A DNA stretch of 64,000 bases from RGIG8700 sp045648505 (lineage in GTDB: Bacteria > Bacillota > Clostridia > RGIG6154), in the NCBI GenBank assembly GCA_045648505.1, contig JAZROD010000010.1, forward strand, positions 28,509-92,508. Reading direction: 5' to 3'. A program made the translations under genes and the position numbers. Below the pieces are notes generated by a model. The model saw only the letters and a program-made list of their open reading frames with translations, ran no database searches and had not been told where the DNA came from. This document shows, piece after piece, positions 1 to 7,894 of the stretch; the stretch's first letter is position 1; the number at the start of each line of letters is the position of its first letter.

Positions 1-807
1 TCCATCTACCTCAAACCATATTGTAAAGATATTAGGGTTATATACCCGTGTTGAATCTGCACTCCACACAAGAGCTTCATAAGCTTTAGTATATTCGTAT
101 ATTTCCATACTTGTTGCATACCATATATCTTCACGGTTTGCCAATATCTTGCAGATATTTTCAAAATGGTTCCAGTTGTTTTTTCTTTCAAATCCACTTG
201 CGTGTCCGCTCATTAAGAAAAGCTTTGGATTCTGTCCTGCAATATAAATATTATTTATATCCAGATTAACGAATTTTTCTGCAATTTCATATATTTCGGG
301 ATGATTTTCAGATGCAGTGGGAGTCCATAAATACCAATCCTCAGGCATATCAAAATCAGGCTTATATCCTGTTAAACGACTGTAAACAATTCCAAGGTCT
401 TTAAGATATGTTTTAATTGTTCCCCAGTTATTTCCGTAAAGCATTTTTGTACTGTCCGGATACGCCATACCCCTTACGATAACACCGAAATCTTTTTCAA
501 GCTCAAGTCTTGCGTCAAGAACATCTTTTATGCCCTCAACAGGTCTTACGAGACCTAACCCCTTGTGAAAAGCTCCGTGTACTGCAATTTCGTGACCTCT
601 GCCAATAATATATTCCTTTGCTTCGGCAACCGTAAGCATATTGCCAAACATTTCATTTGATTTCTGACTGTTTAAATTAAAAGTACATTTAATTCCATAC
701 TCTGCCATAATATCTGAAAGCTTTTTGTTTGCCACTGCATTATCATCATAGCTAAAAGAAACTGCTTTTCCTTTTCCTTCAGGAAAACGCATAAATATGT
801 ATCTCAT
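1..807 (-). CDS. Polysaccharide deacetylase (CE4/NodB-like), 3' end cut by window edge
   Basis: The minus-strand frame is open for 269 codons from ATG at 807 to the window edge, so the C-terminus is missing. A GGGGGA ribosome site lies at 815-820. Near the N-terminus SFSYDDN matches the metal-binding 'TFDDG' region of NodB-type carbohydrate esterases. RGHEIAVHGAFH matches the second metal motif (H-x3-H), with Gly where Ser or Thr is usual. A later SGHASG segment also fits the fold. The family removes acetyl groups from chitin-like, xylan or peptidoglycan sugars using a divalent metal. No signal peptide is visible, which favours a cytoplasmic member. The fold is likely; the substrate is not readable from the sequence. 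Confidence 0.8.
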   Translation of the reverse strand, partial: MRYIFMRFPEGKGKAVSFSYDDNAVANKKLSDIMAEYGIKCTFNLNSQKSNEMFGNMLTVAEAKEYIIGRGHEIAVHGAFHKGLGLVRPVEGIKDVLDARLELEKDFGVIVRGMAYPDSTKMLYGNNWGTIKTYLKDLGIVYSRLTGYKPDFDMPEDWYLWTPTASENHPEIYEIAEKFVNLDINNIYIAGQNPKLFLMSGHASGFERKNNWNHFENICKILANREDIWYATSMEIYEYTKAYEALVWSADSTRVYNPNIFTIWFEVDG

Positions 808-865
808 CAACTTATCCCCCTTCATCATTCTAGCACATACAAAATTAAATTTCAACAGAATTTTC

Positions 866-894
866 TTTACATACTCAAATGTTTATGTTATAAT
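866..894 (+). promoter_or_regulatory. Sigma-A-type promoter for the HlyIII-like gene
   Basis: TTTACA at 866-871 and TATAAT at 889-894 are separated by exactly 17 bp. The gene start follows at 932. Confidence 0.75.
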
Positions 895-931
895 CTGTTA
901 TACAAAACTACATCAATTAGAGGGTGGAATT

Positions 932-1597
932 ATGTCGAAAAGAGAAATAACTATTCCCGACTATACTAAAGGTGAAGAAATTTTCAATATGGTTTCTCAT
1001 ATAGTCGGCGGCGGAGTGGGAATTGTTGCTCTTACGCTCTGTGTTATCTTTGCCGCACTTCACGGAAATGTATACGGAGTTGTGGGAAGTGCAATTTATG
1101 GTGCTTCAATGATAGTTTTATACGCAATGTCAAGCATATATCACGGTCTTAAACCTCACCTTGTGGCAAAAAAGGTTTTCAGAATTATAGACCATTGCTC
1201 AATTTTTCTGCTCATAGCCGGCACATACACTCCAATCGTACTTTCACCTTTAAGAGAATACAGTACATCACTGGGCTGGACATACTTTGGCGTTGTCTGG
1301 GGGCTTGCAGTTTTCGGAATAACCATAACTGCAGTTAATCTTAAATGTTCCAAAGCAATCTCCGGCATATGCTATCTTTTAATGGGATGGTGCATTGTTG
1401 CCGCCTGGAAACCTACCGTTGCCGCTCTTGGCATAGGCGGAATTGTTTTTCTTCTGGCAGGCGGAATTTCCTATACAATCGGTGCAGGAATTTACTACTT
1501 TTTGAAAAAATACCGCTATGCACATTCAATTTTTCATCTGTTCGTACTGATAGGAAGTATTCTGCAGATGTTTGCGGTTTTATTTTATGTTGTATGA
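932..1597 (+). CDS. Hemolysin III / PAQR family membrane protein
   Basis: A 221-residue multi-span protein, usual for bacterial HlyIII (YqfA-like) proteins. ATG at 932 was chosen because AGGGTGG lies at 921-927; an in-frame upstream extension would run back through the promoter. About seven hydrophobic segments are visible. Conserved family positions are present: the SSIYHGL histidine, IDHCSIFLLIAGTYTP in the middle, and the paired histidines of HSIFHLF near the C-terminus. In PAQR proteins these form a metal site inside the bundle. Despite the name, most bacterial members have no proven haemolytic role, and lipid homeostasis is the better-supported idea. It has its own promoter and terminator, so it is probably monocistronic. 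Confidence 0.9.
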   Translation: MSKREITIPDYTKGEEIFNMVSHIVGGGVGIVALTLCVIFAALHGNVYGVVGSAIYGASMIVLYAMSSIYHGLKPHLVAKKVFRIIDHCSIFLLIAGTYTPIVLSPLREYSTSLGWTYFGVVWGLAVFGITITAVNLKCSKAISGICYLLMGWCIVAAWKPTVAALGIGGIVFLLAGGISYTIGAGIYYFLKKYRYAHSIFHLFVLIGSILQMFAVLFYVV

Positions 1598-1629
1598 AAT
1601 TAACTACCATTTCGGTAGTTAATTTTTTT
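1597..1629 (+). terminator. Intrinsic terminator after the HlyIII-like gene
   Basis: A perfect 12-bp stem (1597-1608 with 1614-1625), a five-base loop ATTTC and a T-run ending near 1629. The stem starts on the last base of the stop codon. Confidence 0.9.
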
Positions 1630-1630
1630 A

Positions 1631-1659
1631 TGGACAATTGTAAAGTTTTATGTTATAAT
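1631..1659 (+). promoter_or_regulatory. Promoter for the purine permease
   Basis: TGGACA at 1631-1636 and TATAAT at 1654-1659, spacer 17 bp. The leader to the start codon is only about 40 nt, too short for a purine riboswitch. Confidence 0.75.
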
Positions 1660-1707
1660 CCAAATATGGATGAAAAATCCAAAACAAAAGAAGGAGATGT
1701 TTTAAAA

Positions 1708-3069
1708 ATGGAAAAATTGTTCAAACTCAAAGAACACGGCACCAATGTTAAAACCGAAATCATTGCCGGTATTACTACATTCCTTGCGATGTCTTACATC
1801 CTTGCAGTAAACCCTGGCTATCTCGGTGGTATCCCTGGTGCATCAGCTGCTGCTATCTTTATGGCAACTGCCCTTTCAGCAGCAATCGCTACACTTTGTA
1901 TGGCATTCTTTGCAAACTACCCTGTTGCTCTTGCTTCAGGTATGGGTCTTAATGCATTCTTCGCATTCACAGTATGCGGTGCTATGGGCTATTCATACGA
2001 AGTTGCTCTTACAGCTATCTTAATCGAAGGTATTATCTTTATGATACTTTCACTCTTCAAATTCAGAGAAGCTTTGGTAAACAAAATCCCTGCTAACCTT
2101 AAATTCGGTATTACTGCAGGTATCGGTTTATTTATCGCAATTATCGCTCTTATCAACGCTAAAATCGTTGTTGCAGACCCTGCTACAACAGTTGCTCTTG
2201 GTAACATTGCAGCTCCTGGTGTTGTACTTGCTTTGGTTGGTCTTCTCATTATCGCAGTTTTAGAACACTTTAAGGTTCCTGGCGGAATTTTACTTGGTAT
2301 TATCGCTACCTGGATTTTAGGTATTCTTGCTGAACTCGTTGGCTGGTACATTCCTGATCCTGCAAACGGCGTTTACTCTGTAATTCCTAACCTTTCATGG
2401 GAAGCTATCAAAGCTAACTTTGCTGCTCCTGCTCTCTTTAAGTTCGATTTTGCATTTATTGCACAGAACTTTGCAGGTTTTGCAATTGTAGTTTTCACAT
2501 TCCTTTATACAGATATTTTTGATACTGTTGGTACACTTATCGGTGTTGCACAGAAAGGTAACCTTCTTAATGAAGACGGTAGCCTTCCAAAAGCATCAGG
2601 TGCTTTAATGGCAGACGCTGTTGGTACAGTTGTAGGTGCTTGCCTTGGTACATCAACAGTTACAAGCTATGTTGAATCAAGTGCAGGTGTTGCTGCAGGC
2701 GGAAGAACAGGTTTAACAGCTCTTACAACAGCAGTTATGTTCTTACTTGCTATTCCACTTGCTCCTTTATTCCTTGCAATCCCAAGCTTCGCTACAGCTC
2801 CTGCTATGCTCTATGTTGCTCTTCTTATGCTTTCAGCTATTAAGAATGTAGACTTCTCATCAGATGCTGCAGACACAATCGGTGCTTTCCTCGCAATCAT
2901 TATGATGCCACTCACATACTCAATTGCAAACGGTATTATGTTTGGTATCCTTTCATGGGTTGTTCTTAAAATCCTCACAGGCAAAGCTAAAGATATCAGC
3001 GGTGTAATGTGGGTTTCAGTTGCATTATTCGTACTTTATATCGTTCTTAAAGTTATGGGTCTTGCATAA
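1708..3069 (+). CDS. NCS2-family nucleobase permease, AzgA/PbuG-like
   Basis: A 453-residue integral membrane protein importing purine bases (hypoxanthine, guanine or adenine) by ion symport. The start at 1708 follows AAGGAG at 1691-1696. The N-terminal TEIIAGITTFLAMSYI and the following NPGYL are typical of the AzgA branch of NCS2 rather than the uracil/xanthine branch. GLNAFFAF, FDTVGTLIGVA and SYVESSAGVAAGGRTGLTAL match the conserved substrate-binding helices. Length is normal for AzgA proteins (430-480). It lies alone between a promoter and a bidirectional terminator. Substrate preference within the purines cannot be read from sequence. Confidence 0.93.
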   Translation: MEKLFKLKEHGTNVKTEIIAGITTFLAMSYILAVNPGYLGGIPGASAAAIFMATALSAAIATLCMAFFANYPVALASGMGLNAFFAFTVCGAMGYSYEVALTAILIEGIIFMILSLFKFREALVNKIPANLKFGITAGIGLFIAIIALINAKIVVADPATTVALGNIAAPGVVLALVGLLIIAVLEHFKVPGGILLGIIATWILGILAELVGWYIPDPANGVYSVIPNLSWEAIKANFAAPALFKFDFAFIAQNFAGFAIVVFTFLYTDIFDTVGTLIGVAQKGNLLNEDGSLPKASGALMADAVGTVVGACLGTSTVTSYVESSAGVAAGGRTGLTALTTAVMFLLAIPLAPLFLAIPSFATAPAMLYVALLMLSAIKNVDFSSDAADTIGAFLAIIMMPLTYSIANGIMFGILSWVVLKILTGKAKDISGVMWVSVALFVLYIVLKVMGLA

Positions 3070-3082
3070 AACTAAAAAATTT

Positions 3083-3109
3083 AAGGTGTCCGTAAGGACA
3101 CCTTTTTTA
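3083..3109. terminator. Bidirectional terminator between convergent genes
   Basis: Stem 3083-3091 with 3096-3104 (9 bp), loop GTAA. A-run on the left and T-run on the right, so it can serve the permease on plus and the M23 gene on minus. Confidence 0.9.
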
Positions 3110-3724
3110 TTTAATATAATCTTTCGGATTTACACTTTTTCCGTCTTTTATCATTTCAAAATGTATATGGCTTTCCTGACCTGTTTCAATCAGTGAGGTA
3201 TCTCCCACGCCATTGATTATCTCACCTTTTTTCACCCTTTCTCCTTCCGAAACCATATCCATTGAAGAAAGATTTGCATATACGGTCTTAAAACCGTTTT
3301 CATGGTCTATTACTACTGTTATTCCCATTAGTGCATCATTCCTGACACTCTCTACAACACCCTTTTCCGATGCATACACCTTATCAAGAATTTTTGCCTT
3401 TATATCCACTCCGTTATGAACTCTGTAATCTCTTAAAGTTTCACTATACACAAGCATTCCGTCTGAAAATTCTTTTATTATTTCTCCCCCTGTGGGATAT
3501 TGCGGAGTAAAGGGTTGTTCTGCTTCAACTGCTGTTTCTTCTTTTTCCAGCTCTTTGTCTTCGATTTTCATTTCATTCTCCACAACAACCGCTTTACCTG
3601 AAACCACCTCTTTTTCAGGTTCTTTTTCTTCGCTTTTCCTGTCACTTACCGATGTTGCGGAAAGACATATTGCTATAATGATTGCCATATAAATAAATCT
3701 TTTATGAATCCTGTTTTTTTTCAT
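3107..3724 (-). CDS. Membrane-anchored M23 (LytM) protein, SpoIIQ-like
   Basis: A 205-residue protein. The start at 3724 is preceded by AAGGGAGG; an upstream in-frame ATG would lie before that site. One N-terminal membrane segment (about residues 9-25) is followed by a Glu/Lys-rich linker and a C-terminal LytM domain. The metal-binding motifs are intact: HNGVDI (H-x3-D) and HIHFE (H-x-H). The run LVYSETLRDYRVHNGVDI resembles clostridial SpoIIQ-type proteins, which sit in the forespore membrane and form the engulfment channel with SpoIIIAH. That assignment is an inference from local similarity. A vegetative peptidoglycan hydrolase is the alternative. Confidence 0.8.
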   Translation of the reverse strand: MKKNRIHKRFIYMAIIIAICLSATSVSDRKSEEKEPEKEVVSGKAVVVENEMKIEDKELEKEETAVEAEQPFTPQYPTGGEIIKEFSDGMLVYSETLRDYRVHNGVDIKAKILDKVYASEKGVVESVRNDALMGITVVIDHENGFKTVYANLSSMDMVSEGERVKKGEIINGVGDTSLIETGQESHIHFEMIKDGKSVNPKDYIK

Positions 3725-3803
3725 GCTCTGCCTCCCTTGTTTAATTACCATTATTATTCACCAGAATTTAATATAATATACATGTGTTTTTTTAAAAAAA
3801 CTA

Positions 3804-3832
3804 TTGCTAAAAACCACAATATATGGTATTAT
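3804..3832 (+). promoter_or_regulatory. Promoter for the SLH protein
   Basis: TTGCTA at 3804-3809 and TATTAT at 3827-3832, spacer 17 bp. The start codon is 37 bp downstream. Confidence 0.6.
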
Positions 3833-3868
3833 ATACTTATAAAACTACATATTAGAGGTGGGAATGTT

Positions 3869-5680
3869 ATGAAAAAGAAAATTATTGCGATTTTAGTCTG
3901 TGTTGTACTTCTTCTTTCTCAGGTAAGCGCACTCGCATTTGACGATGTTAAGGGCCACTGGGCAGCAGATACAATCAAAAAAATGTCAGACCTTAAAATC
4001 ATTAACGGCTACGATGCAAAAACTTTTGGTCCTGAAGACCCTGTAAGAAGAGTTGACTCTCTCCTTCTCGTTTCAAGGATTTTAGGTGCATCTGATTCTT
4101 CTCAGGAAGCATATCTTGATGCTGCTTATACAAAATATTTTCCAAATGTAAATATTTTAGGTTATTCTGCTTATGAAAAGACTCTTGCATATCTTTTATA
4201 CAGAAATGCGTACACAGCTGCAGACCTTAAAGATTTCGTTGCAAATTCTGCAGGCGATAAAGCATTAAAAAGATATGAAGCTGCAATCATCCTTGTTAAA
4301 GTTATGGGCGCAGAAGAAGAAGTTAAATTAAATTCAATGCCAATGCTCGAATTTGACGATTCTGCACAAATCCCTGCATCTGCAAAGGCTTATGTTGAAT
4401 ACTGTGCTACAAACGGTCTTATGAAGGGGATGGATGACAATAACTTCAGCCCTAACACAAATGTAACAAGAGCTCAGATGGCTACAATGCTTAACACAGT
4501 TATGCAGAAGCTTGACTTCTCATACTCTGCAGGTGTTGTTTCAAATGTAAACACATTAACTGATGCAGTTACATACATTGATGCTTCAGGCAACGAAAAG
4601 AGCGTTAATCTTGTTGGCGAAGTTCCTGTTAAGCTTGACGGCGGAGACCTTGCAGATGTTGCAAGCATCAAAAACGGTATGAAGATTAATGTTATCTACA
4701 GCGATGATAAGCTTTATGCTATCGAATTTGCTTCTGTTGTTACAGATTCTGTATACCAGGGTATTTATATGGGTAATGTTTCATCAAGCACAGGAAATAA
4801 AATCAAGTATAAAGAAGCTATCACAGATACAACAACACTTGAAATTCCTCTTGCTGATGACTGCGCAATCACATTCAACAACAAAGCAGTTGCTCTTAAC
4901 GACATCGCTAAAGAAGCTTCTGTTAAAATCACTGTAAGCGAAGGTAAAGCGATTTCTGTTGAAGCAGCAGAATCAACAAGAACTGCTACAGGTACTATTA
5001 CAGAATTCACATACGACACTCCATCTTCAATCTCTATAAAATCTACAGACGGAACAGTTACTGCATACGAACTGGGTACAACTGTTGCAGTTAAGAAAAA
5101 TAACAAAGATTCTGCTGTTTCTGAACTTACTATCGGAGATAAGGTTACACTTACAATTAAATACAATAAAGTTTCTGCTATCAATGCAACAAGCTCAACA
5201 AAGAATATAACAGGTAAAATTACAAAGATTGTTATTTCTTCAGAAGATCCGCAGATTACAATTTCAAACAGCAGCGGTTCTATTGATTGCAGTGTAAACT
5301 CAACAAAAACAGACTATATCAAAATCAATGGTCAGAATTGCAGCATTTATGATTTAAAACTTGGTTACGAAGCAGTTGTTGAACTTGAAAGTTCTTCAGT
5401 TAAGAGCATCAGCATCACAGCAGTTGACACTGCAGTTGGTGAATCAGCTTCAATCGCAGGTTCTGTTGTAGCAGTTGACACAAACTTCAACTTCATCACA
5501 ATTTCAACTGTTTCAGGTGAAACAAAACAGATTTTCGTAAGCGAAGATACTTATATTGTTGATAGCTCAACAACAAAGGTTAAGAAGCTTTCAACTATCA
5601 AAGCAGGCGATACAATCACCGCAACAGTTTCAACAACAGACAATGCAACACTCGTTGCTATTACAATCGTTATAATGTAA
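3869..5680 (+). CDS. S-layer homology (SLH) domain surface protein
   Basis: A 603-residue secreted protein. The start at 3869 follows AGAGGTGGG at 3854-3862. A signal peptide covers roughly residues 1-23 (KKK, hydrophobic core, ALA-F). Three SLH units follow: a clear one (FDDVKGHWAADTI ... INGYD), a degenerate middle one, and a clear third (AYVEYCATNGLMKGMDDNNF ... VTRAQMATML). Such triplets bind pyruvylated secondary cell-wall polymer. The remaining 350 residues are Thr/Ser-rich beta repeats with recurring TGxIT and IxIKNGxKI-type segments and no recognisable enzyme domain. It is probably a structural envelope protein. Strong promoter and ribosome signals suggest high expression. Confidence 0.9.
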   Translation: MKKKIIAILVCVVLLLSQVSALAFDDVKGHWAADTIKKMSDLKIINGYDAKTFGPEDPVRRVDSLLLVSRILGASDSSQEAYLDAAYTKYFPNVNILGYSAYEKTLAYLLYRNAYTAADLKDFVANSAGDKALKRYEAAIILVKVMGAEEEVKLNSMPMLEFDDSAQIPASAKAYVEYCATNGLMKGMDDNNFSPNTNVTRAQMATMLNTVMQKLDFSYSAGVVSNVNTLTDAVTYIDASGNEKSVNLVGEVPVKLDGGDLADVASIKNGMKINVIYSDDKLYAIEFASVVTDSVYQGIYMGNVSSSTGNKIKYKEAITDTTTLEIPLADDCAITFNNKAVALNDIAKEASVKITVSEGKAISVEAAESTRTATGTITEFTYDTPSSISIKSTDGTVTAYELGTTVAVKKNNKDSAVSELTIGDKVTLTIKYNKVSAINATSSTKNITGKITKIVISSEDPQITISNSSGSIDCSVNSTKTDYIKINGQNCSIYDLKLGYEAVVELESSSVKSISITAVDTAVGESASIAGSVVAVDTNFNFITISTVSGETKQIFVSEDTYIVDSSTTKVKKLSTIKAGDTITATVSTTDNATLVAITIVIM

Positions 5681-5689
5681 CATAAAATC

Positions 5690-5718
5690 AAGCCCGAACT
5701 TACGGTTCGGGCTTTGCT
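5690..5718 (+). terminator. Weak terminator or attenuator hairpin
   Basis: A 10-bp perfect stem (5690-5699 with 5705-5714) followed by an interrupted T-tract. The next gene starts 17 bp later with no clear promoter, so partial readthrough is likely. Confidence 0.65.
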
Positions 5719-5731
5719 TTAAGGAGATAAT

Positions 5732-6358
5732 ATGCTTTATAAGACTCAAAAATATTATGACTATATGGAAACCTTCGGTCATCCTGATTGTCCCACTTGT
5801 GTGCTCCTTTCAAAATGGAGAAGCACTTATATAGACACTTTTCTGTACGAATGTGTTAACGACAGAAGTATGAGAAAAAGAATAAGAGAAACAGGCGGTT
5901 TCTGTAAAGACCACGCTTTAGCAATGATGAAAAAAGGTGACCCACTTGGTCATAGTGTTATATACACAACTCTCATAGACGAATATATTGATGCTATGAA
6001 CAAAAAAATGAAGCCAGGCTGTCTTATGTGTGACCTTGAAACATTACACGAAGAAATCCTTTTAAAAAGCTTTATAGCCTCATTTACGGAATCAGACGAG
6101 TTTGCTCAGAAGTTTGCAGACACAAAATCATGCATCTGCAGACCGCACTTAAAAAAGATGAAAAAGCTCACCAGAAACAAAGAGCTTTTTGCAAAGCTTG
6201 ACGAAGTGCAGATAGAAAACTTAAAATATGCAAAAGGATGTCTTGACGAAATAATACGAAAGCACGATTACCGCTACAATAAAGAACAACTCACCAAAGA
6301 AGAAGAAATTGCCTGGAAAAGAGCAGTTAAGCTGATGAGCGGTATTTTAGACGAATAA
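5732..6358 (+). CDS. Cys/His-rich protein of DUF6062 type, duplicated CxxC-CxxH modules
   Basis: A 208-residue soluble protein, start set by AAGGAG at 5721-5726. Two similar modules are visible. Module 1 has CPTC (20-23) and FCKDH (C58, H61). Module 2 has CLMC (97-100) and CRPH (C136, H139). Each offers a C2-CH set, so two structural metal sites are plausible. The C-terminal third is charged and helical. It resembles a clostridial family of unknown function (DUF6062 from memory). It follows the SLH gene after a weak terminator, so the two may be partly co-transcribed. No enzymatic role is evident. Confidence 0.7.
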   Translation: MLYKTQKYYDYMETFGHPDCPTCVLLSKWRSTYIDTFLYECVNDRSMRKRIRETGGFCKDHALAMMKKGDPLGHSVIYTTLIDEYIDAMNKKMKPGCLMCDLETLHEEILLKSFIASFTESDEFAQKFADTKSCICRPHLKKMKKLTRNKELFAKLDEVQIENLKYAKGCLDEIIRKHDYRYNKEQLTKEEEIAWKRAVKLMSGILDE

Positions 6359-6383
6359 AAAGCTCACATCTGTGAGCTTTTTA
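6358..6383. terminator. Bidirectional terminator, also the tip hairpin of a half repeat
   Basis: Stem 6358-6368 with 6371-6381. It serves the plus-strand gene ending at 6358. On minus it is the internal hairpin of the truncated repeat behind upp. Confidence 0.85.
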
Positions 6384-6461
6384 TTCGTTTTGTTATAATT
6401 AGCAGATACTCAATATCTAAATTTTACTGCTTTTTGCGTTCTGGGGGATTTTAACATTCCC
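6358..6461 (-). repeat. Half copy of the GGGAATG intergenic element, behind upp
   Basis: Read on minus it begins GGGAATGTTAAAAT two bases after the upp stop codon. It then shares CCAGAACGCAAAAAGCAG, ATCTGCTAAT and TATAACAAAACGAA with the copies at 51.5 and 57.5 kb. It ends at the terminator-like hairpin; the right half of the full element (GGCGTAT arm and ATTCCC end) is absent because the convergent gene lies there. Confidence 0.85.
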
Positions 6462-6463
6462 TT

Positions 6464-7093
6464 TTATTTTGTACCAAAGATTCTGTCCCCTGCATCACCA
6501 AGACCCGGAACAATATATTTATGGTCATTTAATTTTTCATCAAGACCTGCAACATAAATATCAACATCAGGATGTGCATCCTGAACAACCTTAACGCCTT
6601 CAGGTGCAGCAATAAGATTCATCATCTTAATGTTTTTACCGCCTCTGTCTTTAATCATCTGAATGGCAGCTGCAGCACTTCCGCCTGTTGCAAGCATTGG
6701 GTCAACAACGATAATATCTCTGTCTTCAATATTGTTTGGAAGCTTGCAATAGTATTCAACAGGTTCTGCAGTTACAGGGTCTCTGTAAAGACCGATGTGT
6801 CCCACTCTTGCTACAGGAACAAGTTTCAAGATTCCGTCAACCATACCAAGACCCGCTCTTAAAATAGGAACAATACAGATTTTTTTACCTGCAATAATTT
6901 TTGATGTTGTTTTGCAGATAGGTGTTTCAACTTCTGTATCTTTAAGTGGGAAATCTCTTGTTATTTCATATGCCATAAGCATTGCAATTTCATTTAAAAG
7001 CTCTCTGAAATCTTTTGTTTCTGTGTCTTTATCTCTCATAAGAGTAAGTTTGTGTTGAATCATTGGATGATCAAGTACATGTAAATTGCTCAT
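6464..7093 (-). CDS. upp: Uracil phosphoribosyltransferase
   Basis: Converts uracil and PRPP to UMP in pyrimidine salvage. The 209 residues match the usual 208-209. The PRPP loop is DPMLATGGSA at about 131-140 and the C-terminal GLGDAGDRIFGTK is characteristic of Upp. Start at 7093 follows AAGGAG. It has its own promoter and is monocistronic, with the half repeat immediately after the stop. Confidence 0.97.
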   Translation of the reverse strand: MSNLHVLDHPMIQHKLTLMRDKDTETKDFRELLNEIAMLMAYEITRDFPLKDTEVETPICKTTSKIIAGKKICIVPILRAGLGMVDGILKLVPVARVGHIGLYRDPVTAEPVEYYCKLPNNIEDRDIIVVDPMLATGGSAAAAIQMIKDRGGKNIKMMNLIAAPEGVKVVQDAHPDVDIYVAGLDEKLNDHKYIVPGLGDAGDRIFGTK

Positions 7094-7125
7094 TTTTCAT
7101 ATCTCCTTATCTTCTCTTTTTTACA

Positions 7126-7154
7126 ATTATACAACAAAATAAAAATATTTTCAA
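7126..7154 (-). promoter_or_regulatory. upp promoter
   Basis: On minus, TTGAAA (7154-7149) and TATAAT (7131-7126) with a 17-bp spacer. The leader is about 30 nt. Confidence 0.75.
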
Positions 7155-7173
7155 TAACTTTTGCAAAAAACAC

Positions 7174-7202
7174 TTGACAAATTCAAAAAAAACAATTATA
7201 AT
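7174..7202 (+). promoter_or_regulatory. tRNA operon promoter
   Basis: Consensus TTGACA at 7174-7179 and TATAAT at 7197-7202, spacer 17 bp, 28 bp ahead of tRNA-Met. Confidence 0.9.
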
Positions 7203-7230
7203 GTTCAAGTACGAAAAAGAAAACCTATAT

Positions 7231-7307
7231 GGCGGTGTAGCTCAGCTGGCTAGAGCAAACGGTTCATACCCGTTAGGTCGGTGGTTCGAATCCACTCGCC
7301 GCTACCA
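7231..7307 (+). tRNA. tRNA-Met (CAT anticodon)
   Basis: A 77-nt cloverleaf with encoded CCA. The anticodon stem AACGG/CCGTT closes the loop TTCATAC, giving anticodon CAT. T-loop TTCGAAT. The first acceptor pair is a G-T wobble. The acceptor otherwise pairs normally, which suggests an elongator; a CAU isoleucine (lysidine) tRNA cannot be ruled out. Confidence 0.93.
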
Positions 7308-7310
7308 TAT

Positions 7311-7386
7311 GGGAGCATAGCTCAGCTGGGAGAGCATCTGCCTTACAAGCAGAGGGTCATAGGTTCGAGCCCTATTGTTCCCACCA
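7311..7386 (+). tRNA. tRNA-Val (TAC anticodon)
   Basis: A 76-nt cloverleaf with CCA. Acceptor GGGAGCA pairs with TGTTCCC, and the anticodon loop CTTACAA gives TAC, reading GUA/GUG. It starts 3 bp after tRNA-Met and shares its promoter. Confidence 0.95.
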
Positions 7387-7393
7387 AAACAAG

Positions 7394-7424
7394 CAGACAT
7401 CCATTAGGATGTCTGTTTTGTTTT
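7394..7424 (+). terminator. tRNA operon terminator
   Basis: A 9-bp perfect stem (7394-7402 with 7407-7415), loop ATTA, then TTTTGTTTT. Confidence 0.9.
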
Positions 7425-7470
7425 CAATGACTTTCTTTAGGCTCGAACCTGTGAAGGTTTTTGCGTTAAG

Positions 7471-7520
7471 AAAAAGATTAATAATCTTTTTTAGTGAAAA
7501 GCCCCTGCAAATGCAGGGGC
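7471..7520 (-). terminator. Two hairpins ending the phage-like operon
   Basis: Reading on minus, a GC-rich 8-bp stem (7513-7520 with 7501-7508, loop ATTT) is followed by TTTT. Next comes an A/T hairpin (7471-7479 with 7483-7491) with T-runs on either side. Both lie just past the holin stop codon. Confidence 0.7.
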
Positions 7521-7525
7521 AAGGT

Positions 7526-7894
7526 TTATTTATTTTCCAGTTGTTTAAGAACTTCTTTTAATTTTTCAGGAAATGCAATTCCCATTTCGCAGGCGTTTTC
7601 AAGAATCGATATTGCTTCATTTGCCATATAAAAGCTGATGGCAATATGCCTTAATTCTTCTACTCCAACTACCTGACCTGCAAAATTTGACAAGCATATA
7701 ACACTTAATATACACAGTTTTTTGAGTATGCCGTTGAATCCTGCCTTACTTGACAGTTTTTTGTTATAAACCGCACTTAACACGCCTGTGATATAGTCAA
7801 CAATCATAACGCAAATCAGTATTTTAAGCATAACATCCAGATCACCCATAAAAAACGACACTAAAGATATAATTATTCCCGTCATTCTTTTCAT
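7526..7894 (-). CDS. Phage holin (toxin secretion/lysis holin family)
   Basis: A 122-residue protein with three hydrophobic helices. The family hallmark is visible: VDYITGVLSAVYNKKLSSKAG followed by GILKKL. Holins of this class make membrane pores timing lysis. Its start codon overlaps the upstream stop in an ATGA arrangement and has no ribosome site of its own, so translation is coupled. No endolysin lies next to it, although holin and lysin are normally adjacent. It is the last gene of the head-tail block. Confidence 0.85.
   Translation of the reverse strand: MKRMTGIIISLVSFFMGDLDVMLKILICVMIVDYITGVLSAVYNKKLSSKAGFNGILKKLCILSVICLSNFAGQVVGVEELRHIAISFYMANEAISILENACEMGIAFPEKLKEVLKQLENK

Noticed and set aside
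1660..1707. Possible purine riboswitch ahead of the AzgA-type permease
   Set aside because: The leader is about 40 nt and has no paired aptamer arms or terminator.
4765..5184. Minus-strand open frame of 139 codons opposite the SLH gene
   Set aside because: It lies fully within a well-supported gene, has shadow-like Ser/Val/Ile composition and no ribosome site.
7438..7456. Inverted 11-bp tRNA T-arm-like fragment (AGGTTCGAGCC on minus) beside the phage block
   Set aside because: It is short and matches the general T-loop consensus. It is inverted relative to tRNA-Val, unlike a genuine att duplication of a tRNA 3' end.
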